The position numbers and the translations under genes were made by a program. Source: Isoptericola halotolerans (GTDB lineage: Bacteria > Actinomycetota > Actinomycetes > Actinomycetales > Cellulomonadaceae). Taken from it: a stretch of 64,000 nucleotides of DNA. Shown piece after piece: positions 43,549-50,640 of this stretch (position 1 is the stretch's first letter; every line of letters begins with the position of its first letter). Below the pieces are notes generated by a model that worked only from the letters and a program-made list of their open reading frames with translations, did not search any database and had not been told where the DNA came from. The stretch is from contig NZ_PVTX01000001.1 in NCBI RefSeq assembly GCF_003003075.1, forward strand, positions 310,001 through 374,000, read 5' to 3'.

Positions 43549-43685
43549 CCATCGGTCGTGGCGGTAGCACCCACGTCCGGTCCCGCGCCGCTGGCGCCTG
43601 CCTCGCTCGAGGCTCGACGGCGGCGGCCCGGTCCCGCGGGTTGCTGCGGCGTCGACGTGCCACGTCACTCGGCCGCTCGGGATGG
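43549..43685 (-). ncRNA. SAM-I (S-box) riboswitch of the rhodanese-metZ operon
   Basis: The minus-strand leader reads, in order, GAGCGGCCGAGTGAC, GTGGCACGTCGACGCC, CAGCAACCC and, after a long variable P3 arm, GGGTGCTACCGCC. These match the S-box core: GAG-GG-GAGxGA, GGC-GA-CC, GCAACC, GGTGCTA. P1 closes between 43681-43685 (CCATC on the RNA) and 43549-43553 (GATGG). The ribosome site follows directly, so SAM binding probably hides it. A TACGAT -10 box at 43694-43699 would start the RNA at the aptamer. Confidence 0.82.
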
Positions 43686-43755
43686 TCTCCGCGATCGTAC
43701 GACACGGCGTCCGGTGCGCGGGACGCCGGTCTCACCTCGTGGGCGCCCTGCGACC

Positions 43756-43791
43756 GGATCGTCGATCCTGGCCCAGGATGATCGCATCCTG
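43756..43791. promoter_or_regulatory. clustered palindromes between the two riboswitch promoters
   Basis: Two inverted repeats lie side by side: GGATCG-T-CGATCC (43756-43768) and CAGGAT-N6-ATCCTG (43774-43791). They sit just upstream of both divergent promoters and are candidate sites for a sulfur regulator. I do not recognise the motif. Confidence 0.45.
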
Positions 43792-43809
43792 AGACGACGC
43801 GCCCACGTG

Positions 43810-43838
43810 TTGACACCGTCGTCGCGCGCCGGTGATCC
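43810..43838 (+). promoter_or_regulatory. promoter of the SAM-IV leader
   Basis: A consensus -35 TTGACA (43810-43815) is followed after 17 bp by TGATCC (43833-43838), a weak -10. The predicted RNA start, near 43845, coincides with the first base of the SAM-IV P1 stem. Confidence 0.55.
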
Positions 43839-43844
43839 TGTCGT

Positions 43845-43973
43845 CAGGTCATGAGCGCCAGCGCGAAGCCCCGGCTCGCTGGCCGGCAACCCTCCCCTCG
43901 CGGCGGGGTGCCCCGGGTGACGACCTGGCTCCGCGCCGTCCGGCGTCGGGCAAGCGCGGGGAGGTCGCTCCCC
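43845..43973 (+). ncRNA. SAM-IV riboswitch of the class V aminotransferase gene
   Basis: The leader begins CAGGTCATGAGCGCCAGCG and continues with AAGCCCCGGCTCGCTGG, CCGGCAACCCTCC, GGCGGGGTGCCCCGGG and TGACGACCTGG. This order and wording match the SAM-IV class (GGTCATGAG-GCCAGCG-AAGCCCCGGCT-GCTGGCCGGCAACCCTCC). P1 pairs 43845-43850 with 43922-43927. A downstream hairpin GGGGAG/CTCCCC (43958-43973) lies 9 bases before the GAGGAGGA ribosome site and may be the expression platform. The 3' boundary is approximate. Confidence 0.88.
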
Positions 43974-43993
43974 GGGACACTGAGGAGGACCGC

Positions 43994-45430
43994 ATGACCG
44001 CTCTCGCCGAGACCCCCGCCTGTACCGACGTCGACGCCGTCGTCGCGCAGCTCGCGCCCGTCCTGCCGGTGGTGGGCCACGACACGCCCGCCCCGCTGGT
44101 CGACGGTCGCCGCGTCCCGTACGCGAACCTCGATGTCGCCGCGTCGGCCCCCGCGCTGCAGGCCGTGGCCGACCGCGTCACCCGCACCCTGCCGCTCTAC
44201 GCCTCCGTGCACCGCGGCGCCGGCTACCTCTCCCAGGTCTCGACCTCCCTCTACGAGACGGCCCGGCGCACCATCGGCGAGTTCGTCGGCGCGCGGGACG
44301 ACGACGCCACGCTGATCGTGCGCAACACCACCGACGCGCTCAACCTGCTCGCGGGCTGCCTGCCGGCCGCCGACGACGGCGAACCCGGCCGGGTGCTCGT
44401 CCTCGACGTCGAGCACCACGCGAACTTCCTGCCCTGGCAGCGGTCCGCCCGGGCGACCGTGCTGACCGGCCGTGAGACGGCCGCCGCCACCGTCGCGGCG
44501 CTGCGCGACGAGCTGGCGGCGGGTGCCGCCGTCGGGCACGGGTACGCGCTCCTGGCCGTGACCGGAGCCTCCAACGTCACCGGCGAGGTGCTGCCGGTGG
44601 CGGACCTGGTCGAGGCCGCGCACGCGGTGGGCACCCGCGTGCTGCTCGACGGCGCCCAGCTCGTGCCGCACCGCCGCTTCTCCCTGGCCGAGACCGGCGT
44701 CGACTACCTCGCGTTCTCCGGGCACAAGACGTACGCGCCGTTCGGTGCCGGGGTGCTGGTGGGCCGGCGTGACTGGCTCGACGCCGGCACGCCCTACCTC
44801 GCGGGCGGCGGCGCCGTGCGCAGCGTGCGGGTGGACGGGACCGAGTGGCACGACGGGCCTGCGCGGCACGAGGCCGGGTCGCCCAACGTGCTCGGCGCCG
44901 TGGCGCTCGCCGCGGCCTGCGAGGCGCTGGCCGACGTCGACGCGGACGCGCTGCGCGGGCACGAGGACGCCCTGCGCCGGCGGCTCGTCGGGGGCCTGGA
45001 GGCGATCGAGGGCGTCGAGGTCGTGCGGCTCTGGCCCGACGCCGCCGACGCCGTCGGGGTCGTGACGTTCACCGTCTCCGGGTACGAGCCCGGCCAGGTC
45101 GCGGCCTACCTGTCGGCCGAGCACGGCATCGGCGTGCGCGACGGCCGGTTCTGCGCGCACCCGCTGCTCTCCCGGCTCGGGTACGGCGCGGGGGCGGTCC
45201 GGTCGTCCGTGGGCGTCGGCACGGCCGGCGAGGAGGTCGAGCGCCTGGTCGCGGCCGTGGGCGCCCTGGTGGCCGACGGCCCGCAGGCGCGCTACGACGT
45301 CGTCGACGGCCTGTGGATCGTGGTCGACGACCCGCGCCCCGTGCCGGAGGGCTCCGGGCTCGAGGGTCTGCTCGCCACCGCCGGCCCCGGCGGCGACGAG
45401 GCGTTCGGCTGCCTGCCCGAGGACGCCTGA
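43994..45430 (+). CDS. class V aminotransferase, cysteine desulfurase-like
   Basis: A 478-residue PLP protein with the fold of cysteine desulfurases (Csd/SufS/EgtE). HRGAGYLSQVSTSLYETARRTIGEFVGA, FSGHKTYAPFGAGVLVG with the Schiff-base K245, and DGRFCAHPLLSRLG with C387 at the position of the persulfide cysteine are visible. A C-terminal extension of about 60 residues (VVDGLWIVVDDPRPVPEG) is beyond the usual length. The ATG has GAGGAGGA upstream. SAM-IV control places it in sulfur amino-acid metabolism, perhaps releasing sulfide from cysteine or a related compound. A desulfurase activity is likely but not proven. Confidence 0.85.
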   Translation: MTALAETPACTDVDAVVAQLAPVLPVVGHDTPAPLVDGRRVPYANLDVAASAPALQAVADRVTRTLPLYASVHRGAGYLSQVSTSLYETARRTIGEFVGARDDDATLIVRNTTDALNLLAGCLPAADDGEPGRVLVLDVEHHANFLPWQRSARATVLTGRETAAATVAALRDELAAGAAVGHGYALLAVTGASNVTGEVLPVADLVEAAHAVGTRVLLDGAQLVPHRRFSLAETGVDYLAFSGHKTYAPFGAGVLVGRRDWLDAGTPYLAGGGAVRSVRVDGTEWHDGPARHEAGSPNVLGAVALAAACEALADVDADALRGHEDALRRRLVGGLEAIEGVEVVRLWPDAADAVGVVTFTVSGYEPGQVAAYLSAEHGIGVRDGRFCAHPLLSRLGYGAGAVRSSVGVGTAGEEVERLVAAVGALVADGPQARYDVVDGLWIVVDDPRPVPEGSGLEGLLATAGPGGDEAFGCLPEDA

Positions 45431-45443
45431 GCCCGGAGCCCGC

Positions 45444-45920
45444 TCAGGCGAGGGCCGCGCGGACCTCGTCCGCGTCGAAGCTCGAGACCGGCAGCGCCGA
45501 CGTGCGCGCGGACCGCACCACTCCGCTGTCGTCGAGGACGAACGTGCCGCTGTGCTGCAGCAGCGCGACCTTCCGGAGGCCCGCGTCGGCGTGGTCGCCG
45601 GTGGCCCACACCTCGGCCAGCGGCGACCTGCGTGCCGCACGCCCGGCGGCCGTGGCCGCCTCCGCCGCGCCGCCCGGTGCCAGCAGCAGGAACGCCGCAC
45701 CGGCGAGCTCGCCGGCGTCGTGCATGCGCTGGACCTGCGCCGCGTGCGCGAGGCACACGGGGCAGGTCGCGGACCGCATGAAGTGCACGACGGCGGCGCG
45801 CCCGGCCACGACGTCGTCGAGCTGACGGCGCTCCCCGTCGGCGGACACGAGGGTCAGCGGGGGCAGGGTGGTGCCGAGGGCGGGGTGCTGGTCCTGCGGG
45901 GGACGCGCGTCGGTGCTCAT
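45444..45920 (-). CDS. AhpC/TSA-type peroxiredoxin-like protein
   Basis: A 158-residue thioredoxin-fold protein. VVHFMRSATCPVCLAHAAQVQRMHD contains a CPVC redox motif at the place where peroxiredoxins have the peroxidatic cysteine. The end GTFVLDDSGVVRSARTSALP is typical of the AhpC/TSA superfamily. It resembles the Prx-like2 group and may reduce peroxides or act as a thiol oxidoreductase. It has an AGGAGA ribosome site. It is divergent from a MarR gene, with 75 bp between the starts, so it is a likely target of that regulator. Confidence 0.82.
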   Translation of the reverse strand: MSTDARPPQDQHPALGTTLPPLTLVSADGERRQLDDVVAGRAAVVHFMRSATCPVCLAHAAQVQRMHDAGELAGAAFLLLAPGGAAEAATAAGRAARRSPLAEVWATGDHADAGLRKVALLQHSGTFVLDDSGVVRSARTSALPVSSFDADEVRAALA

Positions 45921-45964
45921 GGGGTCTCCTGCCGTCGTAGAGTGGTGGCATGATCGTCAACCGG

Positions 45965-45982
45965 CTTGCCTATATTGTCAAG
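45965..45982. promoter_or_regulatory. MarR-type operator overlapping the marR -10 box
   Basis: CTTGCCTATATTGTCAAG is an 18-bp imperfect palindrome (CTTG...CAAG with a TATAT centre). It contains the -10-like TATATT at 45971-45976, 14 bases upstream of the ribosome site AAGGGGG. It sits between the divergent peroxiredoxin and MarR genes, so binding would block at least marR. Confidence 0.55.
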
Positions 45983-45995
45983 GGGGTTGCGCATC

Positions 45996-46460
45996 GTGTT
46001 CGATGAGGAGCTGCGCCGGTTCTCGGCGGGCGCCCGCGACGACCTCGGCTTCCTGCTGCTGGCCGCCGCCGACGACGTCGTCGCCGCGACGCTCGCGGAG
46101 GTGGCCGCCCAGGGGTACCCCGAGATCCGGCGGGTGCACGTGCCGGTCTTCGTGCACCTCGACCCGGACGGCACCACGATCAGTGCCCTCGCGGAGCGGG
46201 CCGGGGTGACTCGTCAGGCGATGACCGGCGTGGTCCGCGAGCTCGAGGGGCTCGGGTACGTCGTCACCGCGCCCGACCCCGGCGACCGCCGGGCCCGGCG
46301 CGTCACGCTGACCGGCCATGGCGCCGAGTACTGCCGGGCGGCGACCCAGGTCAGCGAGCGGTTGACCGACCGCTGGCGCGAGGAGCTGGGCGACGAGGCG
46401 GTGGACCGGCTCCGCGACCAGCTCCGCGGGCTGACCACCGGCCTGCCCGCGCCGAGGTAG
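45996..46460 (+). CDS. MarR-family transcriptional regulator
   Basis: A 154-residue winged-helix regulator. GTTISALAERAGVTRQAMTGVVRELEGLGYV is the recognition helix region and APDPGDRRARRVTLTGHGAEY the wing. GTG at 45996 is chosen because AAGGGGG lies 9 bases upstream; a TTG at 45966 would start inside the -10 box. Redox- or phenolic-responsive MarR proteins often sit divergent from peroxiredoxins, as here. Its stop codon lies in the first unit of the tandem repeat that follows. Confidence 0.87.
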   Translation: MFDEELRRFSAGARDDLGFLLLAAADDVVAATLAEVAAQGYPEIRRVHVPVFVHLDPDGTTISALAERAGVTRQAMTGVVRELEGLGYVVTAPDPGDRRARRVTLTGHGAEYCRAATQVSERLTDRWREELGDEAVDRLRDQLRGLTTGLPAPR

Positions 46461-46543
46461 AACCGCCCGCGCCGAGGTAGTAGCGCCCGCGTCGAGGTAG
46501 TACCGCTCACGTCGAGGTAGTAGCACCGGCGCCGAGGTAGTAC
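46444..46543. repeat. five tandem copies of a 20-bp repeat between convergent genes
   Basis: The core CGAGGTAG recurs with exact 20-bp period at 46453, 46473, 46493, 46513 and 46533, inside units of the form CGCCCGCGTCGAGGTAGTAC; flanking bases vary. A partial sixth copy follows. The array begins within the last codons of the MarR gene and runs to 4 bp before the amidase stop. Confidence 0.9.
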
Positions 46544-46546
46544 CGC

Positions 46547-48016
46547 TCACCAGACCGGTGGACGCCTCTCCGGCCAGCGCAGCACGTCCTCGAGCTGGGC
46601 GGCCAGGGCCAGCAGCGTCAGCTCGCCGCCAGGCCGGCCGATGATCTGGATCCCCATCGGCAGGCCGTCGTCGGTCCAGTGCGTCGGCACGGTGATCGCC
46701 GGCAGGCCCGCCACGTTGAGCCACGAGGTGAACGGCGTGTACTGGCACTGCTGCCGGAAGTTGCGGTCCGGATCCTCGGCGTCGTACCACCCCACCGGCC
46801 GCGGCGTCATCGCCAGCGCGGGGGTGACCACCGCGTCGAGGTCGCCCATCCCGGCGATCAGCCGACGCTCGAACGCCGAGAGGGTCCGCAGCGCCTCGAC
46901 CAGCTCGCGGGCGGGCACCTCGCGGCCCCGCCCGACCAGCCACCGGGTCAGCGGCTCGAGCCGGTCCAGCGCGGCCTCGTCGTCGATGGGCACCGCGGAC
47001 GCGCCGCCCATCCACAGGCTGCGGAACGCGTCGCCGTACTCCGGCGCCGGGTCCCAGCGGTGCTCCGCCACCTCGTGCCCGAGCCCGGCCAGCGCCGCCA
47101 CCCCCGTGTCGAGGGCCGCCGTCGCCTCCGGGCTCACGGTGATCTCGTAGTAGTCGTCCCAGGCGGACCAGGTCGTCACGCCGAGCCGGAACCGGGCGCC
47201 GCGCCCGTGCGCCCCGCCCTGCCTGCCGTCCGCCCCGGCCACCTCGCCACGCTGGGCCGCCGCCAGGTACGCTCCCGCGCTCGCCGCCTCGGTGCGGAGC
47301 GTGTACGGGTGCGCCACCCGGCCGTCGGCCTGCCGGGCCAGCATGCCCTCCAGCAGCAGCGCGGTGTCCGCGGTGGTGCGGGCGAGCGGCCCGTTGGTCA
47401 CGAGCCCGCCCGGCGCCTCGACGCCCGAGCCCGAAGGCAGCAACCCGCGCGAGGGCTTCAGGCCGACCACGCCGCAGGCCGCGGCCGGGATGCGCACGGA
47501 ACCACCGCCGTCGGACCCGGGGGCGAAGGGCAGCATCCCGGCCGCGACGGCGACCGCCGCACCGCCGCTGGACCCGCCCGCGCCACGCTCGAGGTCCCAC
47601 GGGTTGCGCGCGACCGGCCCGGCGAGCGGCTCGGTGTAGGCGGGGAAGCCGAGCTCAGGCGCGGTGGTGCGCCCGAGGCTGACCGTGCCCGCCGCGTCCA
47701 GGTCGAGCACGACGCCGTCGGAGACCTCCGGCACGAACCCGGCCAACGCCCGCGAGCCGAACCCCGTCGGCACCCCGGCGCGGGCGAACAGGTCCTTGTC
47801 ACCCGTCGGCATCCCCCACAGGGTGCCCGACGGCGGCCCGAGCGTCGCGACGCGTTCCCGCGCCAGGTCCGCGGTCACCCGGGAGAACGCGCCGAGCTCG
47901 TCGTTGCGGGCCGCGATGCGCGCCAGGAAGTGCTCGGTCACCTCGGCCGGGGTGAGCTCGCCGGCGCGGAGCCGGTCGCGCAGCTCGACAGCGGTCAGCT
48001 CGTGCAGGGCGTCCAT
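46547..48016 (-). CDS. amidase-signature enzyme
   Basis: A 489-residue hydrolase of the amidase signature family. The Ser-cisSer-Lys triad is seen in MPTGDKDLF (lysine), GGSSGGAAVAVAAGMLPFAPGSDGGGSVRIPAA (both serines), followed by GVVGLKPSRG. It is of normal length for family members such as acylamidases and GatA-like enzymes, but no gatB or gatC lies near, so it is probably a free-standing amidase acting on a small amide. The ATG has a TAGGGT box 6 bases upstream and no ribosome site. Confidence 0.92.
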   Translation of the reverse strand: MDALHELTAVELRDRLRAGELTPAEVTEHFLARIAARNDELGAFSRVTADLARERVATLGPPSGTLWGMPTGDKDLFARAGVPTGFGSRALAGFVPEVSDGVVLDLDAAGTVSLGRTTAPELGFPAYTEPLAGPVARNPWDLERGAGGSSGGAAVAVAAGMLPFAPGSDGGGSVRIPAAACGVVGLKPSRGLLPSGSGVEAPGGLVTNGPLARTTADTALLLEGMLARQADGRVAHPYTLRTEAASAGAYLAAAQRGEVAGADGRQGGAHGRGARFRLGVTTWSAWDDYYEITVSPEATAALDTGVAALAGLGHEVAEHRWDPAPEYGDAFRSLWMGGASAVPIDDEAALDRLEPLTRWLVGRGREVPARELVEALRTLSAFERRLIAGMGDLDAVVTPALAMTPRPVGWYDAEDPDRNFRQQCQYTPFTSWLNVAGLPAITVPTHWTDDGLPMGIQIIGRPGGELTLLALAAQLEDVLRWPERRPPVW

Positions 48017-48022
48017 GCCCCG

Positions 48023-48028
48023 ACCCTA
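48023..48028 (-). promoter_or_regulatory. -10 box for leaderless amidase gene
   Basis: TAGGGT on the minus strand ends 6 bases before the amidase ATG. Confidence 0.55.
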
Positions 48029-48082
48029 CGACGGCGACGAGACGGGCTGACCGTCGTCGCGCTCGTCGGATCCCCGGGGGTC

Positions 48083-48223
48083 ATGGAGATGTCGCCGACG
48101 TGGATGCTGCCGGGAGGCCTCATCGTGCTCCCGCTGCTCGTGGTCGCCCTGGTGGGGTTCGTCTGGTTCATGGTCCTGCTGTGGCGGGTCCGGAACCGTC
48201 CCGGCCTCGCCGGTGCGACGTAG
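48083..48223 (+). CDS. small single-span membrane protein
   Basis: A 46-codon frame with one long hydrophobic helix (GLIVLPLLVVALVGFVWFMVLLW) and a basic C-terminus (RVRNRPGLAG). Codon third positions are strongly G/C, as in real genes here. It is followed two bases after its stop by a perfect 17-bp hairpin. A GGGGG stretch precedes the two possible ATGs (48083 and 48089). I do not recognise a family. Confidence 0.45.
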   Translation: MEMSPTWMLPGGLIVLPLLVVALVGFVWFMVLLWRVRNRPGLAGAT

Positions 48224-48224
48224 G

Positions 48225-48261
48225 GGAGGGTCGTGCTTCAGCACCTGAAGCACGACCCTCC
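48225..48261. terminator. 17-bp perfect hairpin between convergent genes
   Basis: Arms 48225-48241 and 48245-48261 are perfectly complementary with a 3-base loop. It lies between the small membrane ORF on the plus strand and the MaoC gene, whose stop is at 48289, and can end both transcripts. Confidence 0.75.
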
Positions 48262-48288
48262 ACGACGTCGCCGGCACGGACGTGCCGA

Positions 48289-49281
48289 TCAGAGCGGCGT
48301 GACCGTCCCGGAGAAGTGCTTCTGCCGACGCCGACCGTTCCAGCCGACGTACTCGAACCCGTCCTCCTCCTGGGTGACCGCGAGGTCCACCGTCCCGGGC
48401 AGGAGCACCGGCTTGGCGAACTCCACCGTCCACCGGTAGGCGTCGCCGCGCTGGTGCCCGACGTCGGCCAGCGCCCGTGCGGCGGTGTACATGCCGTGGG
48501 CGATCGCCCGTGGGAACCCGAAGGCCTTCGCCGACAGGGCTGACAGGTGGATGGGGTTGCGGTCGCCGGACACGGCGCCGTAGGCGCGGCCCGTGCCGGG
48601 GCCGAGCGCCCAGCGCCCCGTCGGCAGCGGCAGGTGCCACTCCGCGCGGGGCTCGTCGTCGGCCGCCGGGGCGTCCGGCAGGGAGAAGCCCTTGGCGAGG
48701 TACGTCGACACCCCGCGCCACACGGGCCGCTCGGCCGGGTCGCCGCCGTCGCGCCGGATCTCCGCGACGAGGTCCACCTGGACACCTCGCCGGTGCGGGC
48801 GCAGGTTCTCCGCCCAGGCCCGCACCTCGAGGGCGTCCCCGAGTCGGACGGGGCCGCGCAGCTCCACGGCGTTGTGCAGGTGCACCATGCCGAGCAGGGG
48901 CAGCGGGAAGTCGCCGCGCACCATGACCGCCGTGGCCAGCGGGAACGCCAGCACGTGCAGGTAGCCGGCGGGCAGGACGTCGCTGACGGGTTCGTGCAGC
49001 AACCGCTGGTACTCGTGCAGGTGCCGGCCGAGACCGGCGGTCGACACGCCCGCGACGCGGTACGCGACGTCGGGCAGCGTGAGCGGGCCGCCGTCGTGGT
49101 CCGTGTCCGACGGCGACCGCCCGGCCCCGATGACGGGCAGCCCGGGCAGGGCGCGGCCGGCGGCGATCCGGCCCGACGCCGCGGCGCCCCGCGCGTAGAG
49201 CCCGCCGAGCCCCGGGAGGCTCGGCTGGGTCTCGACGCGGAGCGCCGTGCCGTCGCCGGTCCGCAGGGGTTCGGCCGTCAC
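48289..49281 (-). CDS. MaoC-family (R)-hydratase / double hot-dog dehydratase
   Basis: A 330-residue protein with two hot-dog domains. The C-terminal one has the hydratase-2 motif GAVSGDRNPIHLSALSAKAFGFPRAIAHGMYTAARAL with catalytic D and H. The N-terminal half (LHVLAFPLATAVMVRGDFPLPLLGMVHLHNAVEL) is a degenerate hot-dog. It should hydrate enoyl-CoA or dehydrate 3-hydroxyacyl chains. Its GTG overlaps the reductase stop by GTGA, and with the thiolase it forms a three-gene fatty-acid operon. Confidence 0.9.
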   Translation of the reverse strand: MTAEPLRTGDGTALRVETQPSLPGLGGLYARGAAASGRIAAGRALPGLPVIGAGRSPSDTDHDGGPLTLPDVAYRVAGVSTAGLGRHLHEYQRLLHEPVSDVLPAGYLHVLAFPLATAVMVRGDFPLPLLGMVHLHNAVELRGPVRLGDALEVRAWAENLRPHRRGVQVDLVAEIRRDGGDPAERPVWRGVSTYLAKGFSLPDAPAADDEPRAEWHLPLPTGRWALGPGTGRAYGAVSGDRNPIHLSALSAKAFGFPRAIAHGMYTAARALADVGHQRGDAYRWTVEFAKPVLLPGTVDLAVTQEEDGFEYVGWNGRRRQKHFSGTVTPL

Positions 49282-50624
49282 TGGCCCACCATGTGCTGGC
49301 CGCACACCCGCAGGACCTGGCCGTTGACGCCGGCGGCCGCGGGGGAGGCGAGGAACGCGATGGCCTCGGCGACGTCGACGGGCTTGCCGCCCTGGGCGAG
49401 GGTCGGCAGCCGGCGGGCCACCTCGCGGGTGGCGAACGGGATCGAGGACGTCATGTCCGTCTCGATGAAGCCGGGTGCGACGGCGTTGGCCGTCCCGCCC
49501 TGCGCGGCGAGCAGGGGAGCGGTCGCCCGCGTGTGCCCGATGACGCCCGCCTTGGAGAACGCGTAGTTCGACTGCCCCTTGTTGCCGGCGATGCCCGAGG
49601 TGGACGCGAGGGAGACGATGTGCAGCCCTTCCAGCCCGGCAGCCAGGAGGGACTCGTTGATGCGCAGCTGCGCGGCCAGGTTGACGGCGACGACCGACTC
49701 CCACTGGCCCGGATTCATGTTGGCCAACAGCTTGTCACGCAGGATCCCGGCGTTGTGCACCACGATGTCGAGCGCGCCGTGGCGCTCGCGGGCGTGGGCG
49801 AGGATGCGCTCGCCCGCGTCGTCGGCGGTGACGTCGAGCTGCAGCGCGGTGCCGCCCACGTCGTTGGCGGTGCGGCTGAGGCCCTCGCCGGCGGCGGGGA
49901 CGTCCACGCAGACCACGGTGGCGCCGTCGCGGGCGAGCGTCTTCGCGATGGCCGCCCCGATGCCGCGGGCGGCGCCCGTGACCACGGCGACCTTGCCCGC
50001 CAGCGGGCGGTCGGTGGTGAGGTCGGTCCCGGCGGGGCCGGCGGGGCCGACGCGCAGGAGCTGGCCGTCGACGTACGCGCTCTTGGCCGACAGGAAGAAC
50101 CGCACGGTGGCGAGCGTCGACGGGGCGTCGACGGCCGCGCCGTCGGTGAGCACCACGCCGTTGCCCGTGGCTCCGCCGCGCAGCTCCTTGGCGAGCGAGC
50201 GCAGGAACCCGTCCACACCGTTCCGCGTGGCGGCCAGGGCGGGCGAGTCGCCGTCGACCGGGGCGCGGGAGACCGTGAGGACGCGGCCGTTCGGCGCGAG
50301 GCTGCGCAGCACGGAGCCGACGGCGAGGACCGGCTCGGCGAGGTCGGTGGGGTGGGCCGCCTCGGTGACCACGAGGAGCACGGCTCCCCAGCGGACGTCG
50401 TCCGTGGGCTGGCGGCGCACGTCGACGTCCCAGGCGAGGAGCGCCTGGGCGAGCGCGTCGGCGTCGGCCTTCGAGGCGCCGTCGGCCACCACGAGCACGG
50501 GCCCGACGGTGAGCGGGTCGCCGGCGCGGTAGCGGCGCAGGATGGCGGGGCGGGGCAGGCCAAGCTTCTTGGCGAGCGTCTTGGTGAACCCGGAGTTGAC
50601 GGCCTGGGTGTAGCGGTCGGTCAT
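49278..50624 (-). CDS. high-molecular-weight 3-oxoacyl-(ACP/CoA) reductase (FabG4-like)
   Basis: A 448-residue SDR with an extra N-terminal flavodoxin-like domain (about 1-210), as in mycobacterial FabG4. The C-terminal reductase has VAVVTGAARGIGAAIAK, VHNAGIL, the catalytic SLASTSGIAGNKGQSNYAFSKAG (S, Y, K) and NAVAPGFIETDM. It interconverts 3-ketoacyl and 3-hydroxyacyl-CoA with NAD(H). The ATG has a GGAAGG ribosome site. It is coupled to the MaoC hydratase and follows the thiolase gene with a 16-bp gap. Confidence 0.93.
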   Translation of the reverse strand: MTDRYTQAVNSGFTKTLAKKLGLPRPAILRRYRAGDPLTVGPVLVVADGASKADADALAQALLAWDVDVRRQPTDDVRWGAVLLVVTEAAHPTDLAEPVLAVGSVLRSLAPNGRVLTVSRAPVDGDSPALAATRNGVDGFLRSLAKELRGGATGNGVVLTDGAAVDAPSTLATVRFFLSAKSAYVDGQLLRVGPAGPAGTDLTTDRPLAGKVAVVTGAARGIGAAIAKTLARDGATVVCVDVPAAGEGLSRTANDVGGTALQLDVTADDAGERILAHARERHGALDIVVHNAGILRDKLLANMNPGQWESVVAVNLAAQLRINESLLAAGLEGLHIVSLASTSGIAGNKGQSNYAFSKAGVIGHTRATAPLLAAQGGTANAVAPGFIETDMTSSIPFATREVARRLPTLAQGGKPVDVAEAIAFLASPAAAGVNGQVLRVCGQHMVGQ

Positions 50625-50640
50625 CGGTTTCCTTCCCGGG

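Noticed and set aside
46444-46543. Possible CRISPR array
   Set aside because: Units follow each other without unique spacers, the period is 20 bp, and no cas genes are present.
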